Position numbers and translations under genes: made by a program. Under the pieces are notes generated by a model. It saw nothing but the letters and a program-made list of their open reading frames with translations, made no database searches and was not told the origin of the DNA. From Aureobasidium sp. EXF-3400 (lineage: Eukaryota; Ascomycota; Dothideomycetes; Dothideales; Saccotheciaceae), in NCBI GenBank assembly GCA_024195585.1, contig SWBL01000039.1, positions 1 to 64,000 of the forward strand: a stretch of 64,000 bases of DNA, given 5' to 3'. Below, piece by piece: positions 23,269 through 31,879 of the stretch; the first letter of the stretch is position 1; each line of letters starts with the position of its first letter.

Positions 23269-24933
23269 ATGGATCAACCTACGGTCAGTACATGACACAG
23301 CTACTGCCATTGGTTGTTTGCTAATTGCTGAGTAGGAGAACAACGATGGAAATCTTCCTGGCCACAATGATGCACAGTTTCCTGACTATGACTATGCACA
23401 GTTTCCTTACGACAACACTGCACAGCTTCCTGATCATAATCACGTACAGATTCCTAGCCACAATGATGCACTGGCTCTTGAACCAACCTTGGCACAGCAC
23501 AACTTTGTAAGTACAATTGATGGACAGCCACTGCCAGAATCAGTCGCTGACAATTAGGCAGGGCGATGGCGACCTCTCGGCTGCACCTGGAGTAGGTCAG
23601 ACTACTACCCCGGCAGAAGACCAGTTTGACTTCGTGAGTCCTATTTCTCGTGGCGCTAGTCATAATCAAGCTCATCCACTGTGCCTATGCTGACTCGAAG
23701 CAGGGACATGAAGGCATGGATCTGCCCCAAGAAGATTGGGACTTTGTAAGTAGAAACTATGAGCATGGGCTCAATCCAGAGCTTGGTCTTGGAAGTAAAA
23801 GGTCTTGAGTTCATTCAGCTGACAAACATCAGACGTATGGCGGAGGCTCTTTTCTGAACCACGATCAGGCTCCGCAACAGCCTTTTGTAAGTTATCCAAG
23901 CCATTGTGCATGATTGTGTTGTGCATATGGCAGAGCACGACGTGTAAGGACAGCAGATATACTTACTGAGGCTTAGGGTGACCATATGACTAATTGGGGA
24001 ACCCCTACTGTGGCTCCTCAGACATTTCCCGTGAGTACTCATCCCTCTTGATTGCCAGCAGAGACAGAACTATCACCCATACCATCACCGCAAAGGAGCC
24101 CTTAGGCTAACCTCGACCAGGGCAACAGCGGTCACCAGGCTACAGGCTCGCAGCAAACATCGAACCTTCCTGTAAGTACTAGTTTCCTCTTTGACAATGA
24201 TGCACAGACGCAAGTCTTTCAGATGAGGTGGTCTATTCCAAGGACATCATGCTAACAAAGTCAACTCAGGGAGGCCTCTATACATACCATGGCAGCCACA
24301 GCCAGGGTCCATTCCCTCCTGTAAGGACTGCTCCAGATCTTTTCATGAAGATTTACTGACACAACTCAGAACTTTACAATGGACTACCTTGCGCCTCGGC
24401 CTCCAGTAAGAGATGACCACACTTACCACCAGCAAGCATACCTTGGACACCAGCCTGCTCATACCTCGCCACACATCCCCGGATTCTATGGTACTCCTGC
24501 CTCTATCGTCTCTGATCAGCAATATGGCCCGGCCAGCATTGAGACAGCTCAAAACCCAGATCCAAGAAAGCGCAAGAGACACGATGAACAGGAGGAGTCA
24601 GGAGAAGAGGAGAACGAAGACAAAGAAGCCAACAAGAAGAGTAAAGCCGCCAAAGGAGTTGAGACCAAGGCGAGAAAGGAGCAGGATAGAAAAGACAGAC
24701 GCCTCCTCATCGGCCTCCGTGATGAGGTAGCCTCTAGAGCGTTCGAGTTGGCTTCTGAACATATCCCTGCAGGTGCAGAAAGGACTGCATTCGAAGAGCA
24801 ATGGGATCTGTTGAAGGTTCTGAACAAAGAGATCGACGACAATGCCGAAGAATACATCACATGGAATGGTACCAGACCAAACCTTAGGAAGAGTGATCGA
24901 GCAGTACCGGAACGCAAGCAAAAGGAGGATTGA
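23269..24933 (+). CDS. repeat-containing mini-exon gene, unknown function
   Basis: Nine exons: 23269-23283, 23336-23506, 23562-23633, 23704-23745, 23833-23886, 23977-24030, 24121-24171, 24270-24320, 24370-24933. All have whole-codon lengths (15, 171, 72, 42, 54, 54, 51, 51, 564 nt) and all introns are phase 0 with GTAAGT/GTGAGT-like donors. Exon 1 encodes only MDQPT. Exon 2 starts with six 8-residue units (GHNDAQFP, DYDYAQFP, YDNTAQLP, DHNHVQIP and relatives). Later short exons mostly begin with Gly and end in F, FP, LP or PP. The last exon has an NLS (RKRKRHDEQ), a Lys/Glu-rich acidic-basic stretch and a helical C-terminus (KDRRLLIGLRDEVASRAFEL). The product is 357 aa with no signal peptide, so it is probably nuclear. 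No family was recognised. Confidence 0.75.
23336..23479 (+). repeat. six 24-bp units encoding 8-residue repeats
   Basis: Six in-frame units with consensus x-H-N-D-A-Q-F/L-P fill most of exon 2 of the mini-exon gene. Diversity between units shows the repeat is old rather than a recent slippage product. Confidence 0.8.
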
Positions 24934-25784
24934 GAAGGGGAAGCTCTCGTGGAAACACCAGAGGTCAGACCAACAAGATCGCTGTAGAGCAACAGGCAAA
25001 GACACAAGATGAGAAGAGAAGTACTCTCTACACTCTCTTTGAGCTACATAGGTATACACTACAACGAAGCACAAGACAACAAACATTTCTGGTCTTCTAG
25101 AATGACAGTCTCCCTTCCCGCTTCTCATTTAGATGGCATCCATCAAGATGCACGAAATATATGGTAGTCTTCGATTGACCAGAGAAAGTAGCTTTTGAGC
25201 ATACACCTCACTGGATATGGCAAGCACTACCAACAGCATCCTGAGTTTCGATGGTCATAACAGGAGAGTGCAGTAGATAGGAGAAACACTCGAAGGGTCT
25301 GTGGGAAAGCAAAATACAGAAGCAGCGAGTGCACAGGTAAATCAGGAAGCGGTATGGAGGCTCAAGCAAGTATCTAGTTAACACCGCAGACACAACGAGG
25401 CTTGGGAGGTTTGTTGTGCATCATATTGCATGTACGTAAGAACTATAGTAGAGTAAGAATGATGAGCTTGATAGTATGACCTGTACCGGGTAGATTAAGG
25501 GATTTCTCCTGACCTTGTATAGGCCTCGCCTAGCCACCAGACTTGATGCAGGAGTGTGTCGATATATAGGCTCGTCGACGACAACCCACGACGTGCGGGT
25601 CTCATCCTGGCGGGACGGTCTCCAGCGCAGTGTTTGTGATATCTTTCAGCTTCCTTTGCTTTTCTGCTTCTTTTCCTTCTCTTTCTTCCACGCGACCACC
25701 TATCTATCAAGGTTAGTTTACCCCTTTGCCCATTGTCATTGTACCCTCTCCTGACAGCCGGGTACAACAGTAAACCTCTGCACT
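24934..25784. other. spacer
   Basis: 3' flank of the mini-exon gene and promoter of the next plus-strand gene, with a pyrimidine-rich stretch at about 25650-25690. No gene was seen. Confidence 0.4.
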
Positions 25785-26189
25785 ATGGAAGATCTCGACC
25801 AGTCAAACCACGCCCTCGACATCTCCGAGATGTCCGGCATCTACCTCGACCCCGATGAGCTCAAGAAGAAGAGCAAGAGTGAGGCCAAGACCGGTATCAC
25901 CGAGGATGACAACAAGGCCGAAGACGCCCTGAAGAACTTGGCTGCTCAGCCCAGAAAGCCGGTCAACAAGGAGGACCACGAGAAGCTCGTCAAGTCGATC
26001 TTCGAGGGCCTGTCACGTCTTCGCGAGAACATCAACGCAGTCTTCGAGGGTGACGAGCTTGATCTTCACATGAAGGGTATGGCTCAGCTCTCTCTGCTGA
26101 TTCTCGAGCTCGCCAAATGCGATCTCGTGTCAGAGACTGCTGTTGGCAAGGAGCATGAGGAGGAGGAGTATGGTCTTGAAATCGATTGA
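25785..26189 (+). CDS. small acidic helical protein, 134 aa, unknown
   Basis: Single exon with ATG 25785 shortly after a pyrimidine-rich leader. Codons are strongly biased to C/G at the third position (many AAG, CTC, GAG), as in well-expressed fungal genes. It is charged and helical, has a Lys-rich stretch (DELKKKSKSEAKTG), and ends with an acidic tail (EEEEYGLEID). No membrane segment, signal or known domain was seen. It sits in the run of unrecognised plus-strand genes. Confidence 0.7.
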   Translation: MEDLDQSNHALDISEMSGIYLDPDELKKKSKSEAKTGITEDDNKAEDALKNLAAQPRKPVNKEDHEKLVKSIFEGLSRLRENINAVFEGDELDLHMKGMAQLSLLILELAKCDLVSETAVGKEHEEEEYGLEID

Positions 26190-26946
26190 AGGACTATTAA
26201 GAAGTCAGGGGCAGTATGCATGACACTCTTGACTCACACAGACTCTTCTCAGTAGAGCAACAACATGCAGGTATACTGCTTACCAGCCAAGAATCTCGAG
26301 ATAAAGAAAGGGACCGTCCTTTGGCGATTGTTACATCCACAACAATGAAACTCACAACTCCTTGTCTCTATCCTGACGTTCTCACTTGTATACACTCGTG
26401 CATAAATTCTGTGATCAATGCCGTTAGCAACGAAAATATATAATATCAAGTCTCCTTGACTGTGCCAAACCCCAGGTCAATTTGCGGAGTGAAGTGCCAG
26501 CACTCACATTCTCCTCCTACACAGCTTATGCACATTCAAGACCACTCTCCATAAATTCGACTGTTGATTCGTAGATATGGAGACGCAGAATGTGTTCAGA
26601 GATGGAGTGGTGTCCAAAGAGAGACATCATCTTGCGATATCTCTGTGGTCTCATTTATGGTTTGGATCACATCGTGCATTTTAACAGATGCAGAATGGCG
26701 GTCTTTGGCAGTCAGAGAGAAGAAACGGGCTCTCGACGAAAGTGAAGCGAGTAAACAAAACTCCCGGGTCTGGTCGACGTGACGATGTCGAAGATACTTT
26801 CACTCACTCACTCACTCACTCACTCGCTCAATCACCCACTCACGACAACCACCAAAGCCATCACTTTGCTGACCATCTTCCAAGTTCGTCATCACATCAC
26901 ATAACAATCACATACCTACCACAACATACATCCTTCTACGCGCACA
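26190..26946. other. spacer with CACT microsatellite
   Basis: Mostly featureless. About eight CACT units occur at about 26800-26840, followed by a CA-rich leader that leads into the ATG at 26947. Confidence 0.5.
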
Positions 26947-27891
26947 ATGGACCAATACCACAACATGGCTGGAGATTACTCCTGGCTGGATCCTGCTCTG
27001 CACTCTCAGACAACTGACAACATGCACGCCGCCAACGATGCCAGAGTTCCTGCTCCTTATCCCTACAACATGAACGCCGCCGACCATGTCACCATCCCTC
27101 TTCCTAGTCCTGACAACATGGAGCCTACCCACCATGCCAGCATCCCTACCACTGCTTCTTACAACATGGAGCCAATCAACCAGGCCAGCGCCCCTCCTTC
27201 TGGTCTCAACAAGATGGAGACTGCCAACGAAGACAAAGCCCCACCTCCCGACTACTCTCAAGTCTTTGATCCTGCCAAGCTGTCCGAGTTGTGGGCCGTA
27301 AGTCCATAATCACTAACACCCTCTCCTGAACTCTCACTCTAACGTACCTATCAGGCCTACCAGAACAAAGAACTCAACCTTCTCGGCGCCATGAACGCCT
27401 GTCAAGCTCATTATGACGCAACCACCTTCTGGGACCGCGACAACAAGAACGGTTACATCAACCACCAAATTGATGACCCTCAGGCCTGCTTCACTGCCCG
27501 TCAGAACAGCATGAACAACATCGAAGTCAACAACAAGATGTACCTCGATATGAACGAGTTCAACGCCGACCAGCAGAAGGCCTTTGACAAACTGTACTCC
27601 TACCTCTCGACCAAGTTCTCCAAGGAAACTATCCACGGTGCCTATCGTCAGACTGCCGCCAAGAGAGGCGCTGCCAACCGCAGAACCAACACCAAGCGTC
27701 ACGAGGCTGTGGTTGTGGGCATGATCGAGGAACTCTTTGCTCTGAGAGACTACTTCGGTGTGTTGGATGACAAGTACAAGCAGCGCTTCGACAGACTTGC
27801 CAAGGAGGTTGTGGCTGCTACCAAAGTCAAGATGACTTCTGAAATCACTGCCAAACTCGCCTCTGGAGCTATTCCTGGCGCTCAAGGTTGA
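26947..27891 (+). CDS. protein with five 16-residue N-terminal repeats, unknown
   Basis: Exons 26947-27297 and 27355-27891 join in phase 0 across a 57-nt intron (GTAAGT...TATCAG), giving 295 aa. Residues 25-104 are five 16-residue units: NMHAANDARVPAPYPY, NMNAADHVTIPLPSPD, NMEPTHHASIPTTASY, NMEPINQASAPPSGLN, KMETANEDKAPPPDYS. The second exon encodes a soluble helical domain of about 178 residues rich in Asn/Asp/Lys, with a basic patch (KRGAANRRTNTKRHE). Like the mini-exon gene it begins MDQ and places repeats before a helical C-terminus, so a shared origin is possible but not proven. No known domain or signal. Confidence 0.75.
27019..27258 (+). repeat. five 48-bp coding repeats
   Basis: In-frame units of 16 codons, each opening with Asn-Met (the last Lys-Met). 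DNA identity between units is low, so these are old repeats kept at protein level. Confidence 0.8.
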
Positions 27892-28387
27892 GCAAACTCT
27901 GTCAAACATCGAAGGGTCGAACGACAAGACAGACACAGATGACTTGATGGTTTCGGAGGTCGTTTTCGCGTTGGAGATTTTCGTGTTTTGGTGTTAACGT
28001 TTAATTTCATCAGCGAGTCGAGGGTGGAACAGAAGAAGAGTGAACGGGAGTGCGGATTGCAAACAGAGAGCAAAGAGCACATCCGGAATGAGCAGACCTC
28101 GGGTAACACTTCCTTATCAGAAAGCAATCGAAGAAAATCAATTCAATCGTGCCTTCCCATCTTTCCTGTATTGAACTGTGCTTTTTGTTATGATGCTCAC
28201 CAGCCAAGTCCTGTAAACTGGTTCGAGGAAGGGGCGAAGCACAGCTTGGAGCTGTCAGACCTTCAACCACAGCTCGCATCCTTGCTTAGCCTACAGCAAT
28301 CCATCAACATCCAATGTCCGTATCATTCTCATCGTCCGCTATATTCTTACTTCCATCGTTAGAACTTCCTTATCAAACATTGCAAAG
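27892..28387. other. spacer
   Basis: 3' flank of one gene and promoter of the next. No supported frame. Confidence 0.4.
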
Positions 28388-28829
28388 ATGAACAACAACA
28401 GAATCTTCGACTACGATGACGGTCATGAACGTCAGAGCGTCACCGTGAGTGTTTCCGCTATCCCATCCTTCACCCACTCATCTGATGATTCTTGAACAGT
28501 ACGATCACGACCGCGACAGAGATATCCTGGAAAGACTGAATGCTACGCAAGAACGTTTCGCCAACGCAAGAGGCATTTCAACGGTCTGGGTGTGCGACGA
28601 AATTGGTCACTACTGGGCTCTGGACACTGATGATGAACGCTACGCCAGCATCACATCCCCAGGCCAGACTACAGATCGCATGGTATACCGCCTCGCCGTT
28701 GCAGCAGCCAACACCCACAATCCCAGAGACTATTCCAATGAATTCCTGGACGAAGAAGAACACTTCAACGAGTTTGTCAGAGCCTTCACCGCCATGGCCC
28801 ACCACAACAATCAGATCAATCAGCGTTAG
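28388..28829 (+). CDS. small acidic protein, 128 aa, possibly 5' part of a longer gene
   Basis: Exon 28388-28444 (19 codons, MNNNRIFDYDDGHERQSVT) joins exon 28500-28829 in phase 0 over a 55-nt intron (GTGAGT...AACAG). The product is Asp/Glu/His/Asn-rich and mostly helical (YDHDRDRDILERLNATQERF). The stop is TAG at 28827-28829. The same reading frame then stays open through GAT GCA TCC AGG into ATG 28842 of the next ORF. The stop may be a real end, a nonsense change, or the AG of a 54-nt phase-0 intron starting at the weak donor GTCAGA (28776). No domain was recognised. Confidence 0.6.
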
Positions 28830-28841
28830 GATGCATCCAGG

Positions 28842-29600
28842 ATGTTCCGCGAATACAGGGCGAGCGTTGACCAGGATACCGAGAGGTGGCGTTTCTTACC
28901 TTCGGTCGAAGAAGACGCTAACGACAGACCACCTGAGCATTTATCGCCTTGGGGAGCTGTTTGGTATCAATGCCAAAGACTCAGGAGCCTCGAGGTTCGT
29001 GGGCACACGCATATGAAAGTTTACGGAAGATTACAACACTCCCTGATCAACCTGCTTCGAATTGATGTTAGAGAAACACAACCCGAGGATCGATGGACTG
29101 TTACCATGCAAGAAACGCGTGCCGCACAATTGAAGCGTGCTGAGGAACTGGAGCGTGACCGGCTGAGTAAGCGTGCTGAAATACGACAACAGGAACGTGA
29201 CCGACAAAGAGAGCTTGATGAGTTTGAGTCACGAGAGCGACACATGGATGCCCAGATACACATGTGGCAGCGAGAACTGCAGCTCAATAAGGAACGGGAG
29301 CGTATCCAGCGAATGGAACGTAATCGAAAACTGAAGGCACTCTGGCCAAAGGTAAAAGCCTGGTGCTGGACCATGATCAAGGTCTGCAGTCAATGGTGCT
29401 GGGATGCGTTGAAGCTCTACTCACAATGGTGCTGGAAAATGTTGAAGAAAAGCTGTTCATGGTGCTGGGAAACGATCAAGGTATGCGGTATATGGTCTTG
29501 GGAGATGGTGAAGATCTTCGCTGGTTGGTCTTGGGAAATGGTGAAGGTCTTCGCTGGTTGGTCTTGGGAAGAGATCAAGGTCTTCGCTCTTTGGTCTTAG
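28842..29600 (+). CDS. coiled-coil protein with 11-residue Trp repeats, cut by TAG
   Basis: ATG 28842 lies 12 nt after the previous stop in the same frame. Residues 1-85 are mixed. About residues 85-166 form an Arg/Glu/Gln-rich coiled coil (RDRQRELDEFESRERHMDAQ). From 29349 an 11-residue unit repeats: KVCSQWCWDAL, KLYSQWCWKML, KKSCSWCWETI, KVCGIWSWEMV, KIFAGWSWEMV, KVFAGWSWEEI. The eighth unit reads KVFALWS-stop-EMI: TAG 29598-29600 stands exactly where TGG (Trp) is expected. The repeat then continues as KVGGLWCWELI, followed by a hydrophobic end, before TAG 29715-29717. Eleven-residue periodicity suits an amphipathic membrane- or lipid-surface helix. Function unknown; possibly a recent loss or readthrough. 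Confidence 0.6.
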   Translation: MFREYRASVDQDTERWRFLPSVEEDANDRPPEHLSPWGAVWYQCQRLRSLEVRGHTHMKVYGRLQHSLINLLRIDVRETQPEDRWTVTMQETRAAQLKRAEELERDRLSKRAEIRQQERDRQRELDEFESRERHMDAQIHMWQRELQLNKERERIQRMERNRKLKALWPKVKAWCWTMIKVCSQWCWDALKLYSQWCWKMLKKSCSWCWETIKVCGIWSWEMVKIFAGWSWEMVKVFAGWSWEEIKVFALWS

Positions 29601-29642
29601 GAAATGATCAAGGTTGGCGGTCTATGGTGCTGGGAGCTGATC
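29349..29642 (+). repeat. nine 33-bp units encoding Trp-rich hendecads
   Basis: Units begin at 29349 (10 codons), then 29379, 29412, 29445, 29478, 29511, 29544, 29577 and 29610. Consensus is K-V-x-x-x-W-C/S-W-E-x-I/V. Units 6 and 7 are almost identical in DNA, which shows recent duplication within the array. Confidence 0.85.
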
Positions 29643-30005
29643 AAGGTCTGCGGTCGAGCATTGCGGGGATTCTTAGTATATATGTTACGCCAATTCTGGA
29701 TCGACGTTTGGGATTAGTGGTTCGCCAACGACTGCATGGATCCTCTGAAGCCTCGTCAAGTTGCTCGATGGTTCTGACCATGGGTCTTGGAAGAAGCAGA
29801 CATTCGTTTCTCGTCTCTCGCTAGAGTCAGTGAAGGTACTTTGCCATCATCATAGCAAAGGTCTGAAATTAATCAAATACTCTCATTCTCGTATACATCT
29901 CTCACTCTCAGCGACTCGTGAGGTTCCAGCTCTGGAGTGCTCTCTTCACTTGACTCTCTCACAGAACACCTCTCATATCGGCAGAAGATCCTGGCACAGA
30001 TCAAG

Positions 30006-31611
30006 ATGTCGTACACATCCTGTCCAAGCCGTCAGATCGAGCAGATCGACCTGACCGGCGATTCAGAAACTCAGATATCTCGTAACCATGTGCGTGTGAC
30101 TCTTCACCCCACCACAGTCAGCAGAAATTGACTTGCATACAACAGAACTCTCACTTCGATGTACAACTCTACATCCTAAACCACCAACAGAGCCTCAAGG
30201 ATCTGACTGCTGTCTGGCATCGCAACGCAGATGGCTCATTTCATGCTACCGAACAGCTTAACCCTTCCATCTATCATCAAGACCGCACACCCTACCTAGA
30301 CAGAGACGGCCAAGTCGATCAAAAATGGGCAATTCAGAAATGGCAGCAATGGTCTGAACGCGACTTTCATCCTGCTGTGGAAGCCTTCACTGAGTTCAAC
30401 AATCCCAGTCCAGAGCTACTTGTTCTGGAAAGTGCGAAGGAGAGCATAAGTCGTGGAGATGATGCCGTCAAGGACATCTGGGCAGAGATTGATTGCGCGA
30501 ACAAGACACTTGATCTTGCAGTTCTTGCCCCAAACTCTCGTGATCCAGAGATTCTGTCCTCTGCCATGAGAATCATCTTCAAGGACTTGGCCGTATATCT
30601 GCGTCGGATTGAGAAAGCTCAACAACAGTCGAAGGAACAGATAGAATCTCTGAGACTTGCGGTCAGATCTTTGGTATGTTTTCATCTCCTCATCCTTTCC
30701 AAAGAAAACATACTAACCATACCTCCACTGCACAGATCAGATCAAAGACCATCTCTGAGAAGGCCGAGAAGAAAAGAGAAATCGCCGACGAGAAAATGGT
30801 CGACACAGTCAAGTTCATCAAAGAATGTCTGGACAACCACTTCCGACTCGTTGGTATCGTTCTCGGAAGACCAGAACCATTGGTGCGGGAGGGCACGGAT
30901 ATCATGCAAGCTATGTTATCCGAGATGTTTGGTTTGCCCGTACCTGCTGTACAAGACTGTGTCGAAGATTCTAAGCAGCAACCCACCGAAGACTGCGAGA
31001 GGGAGTCGGAACTGGAACTGGAGCTTGACTCGGATCTCGAGCAGCAGTCGGAGTCAGAGATAGAATATCTCTGGGAGAGTAGCCAGCCTCAAGACCTCAT
31101 GGACATCGAAGCGGAAGAATCTTCTGGCGCAGAATCTGACGACTACAACAGCGACGGCATCTGCGAAGAACTTAACGAGTATGACGACGACATGAGCGAG
31201 TATTCCAATTACTCAGCGATATTCGAAAACAAGAGCGGAAGAGTACTCAGAAAAGAGAAGCGCGACAGAGCCAAGAAAGCCAGAAAAGAATTGTGGAACA
31301 GATTCGGCTTGACGGTCGAGGATACTGAAGAAGAAGATCAAGACGACATGCACGCAGAAGACTACGGAAAAGTCAAACGTCAAAAGAGATTTTCCAACCC
31401 ACTGGAAGAATCATCTCAAAGCAAGTCTACCACACAGAACCAGCCTCAAGCTCCGAAACAGACTACTCTCAACTTCAACAAAGTCAGCAAAAGCAGAAGA
31501 TTATTCTCGCGCAGAGAACTGAACCAGAAAGCTGTACTCGATAGGAAAGAAGAGGTCGAGGAAGCGGAGTGGGTATCTTCTGGCTCAGTGCACAGAAACT
31601 CGAAGAATTGA
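30006..31611 (+). CDS. large acidic coiled-coil protein, 495 aa, unknown
   Basis: Three exons, 30006-30089, 30146-30673 and 30736-31611, with both introns phase 0 (GTGCGT...AACAG, 56 nt; GTATGT...CACAG, 62 nt). The N-terminal half is globular-looking (KWAIQKWQQWSERDFHPAVE) and then helical. A very acidic tract follows (ESELELELDSDLEQQSESEI), with NLS-like basic clusters (RKEKRDRAKKARKE, KVKRQKR). Near the C-terminus KQTTLNFNK faintly resembles a PCNA-interacting box but lacks the second aromatic. Likely nuclear by composition. It closes the run of plus-strand orphan genes. No known family. Confidence 0.72.
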
Positions 31612-31879
31612 GAGTTTTACCGGGCGGCAGAGACCGACAGCAGGACGAACAAGGAATGTAGGGTATGTGATAGTCGTAAAAGACGATATCGCGAATGCAG
31701 GACTTAGAGGAAGGGAGCGGAACATGTGCAAGAGAAGAGAAGCGAAAAATGTACAAGAGGAAAGTAGGATAAGTAAGATTTCGATGCGAGGAAGTAGCTA
31801 TCAAAGAAGCATCATTACTCAGAACAGAAGCAAAAATAACCCAATTCTATATTCCTTCCACTCTGATGACCATATTACC

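Noticed and set aside
22947..23324. 125-codon plus-strand frame before the mini-exon gene
   Set aside because: The true start exon (ATG 23269, MDQPT) in another frame joins cleanly to the repeat exon. This frame runs into the intron.
29363..29824. 153-codon frame across the Trp repeat in another phase
   Set aside because: Its periodic Leu/Gly/Asp text is the shifted translation of the same 33-bp repeat. The Trp frame continues the upstream coiled coil and is preferred.
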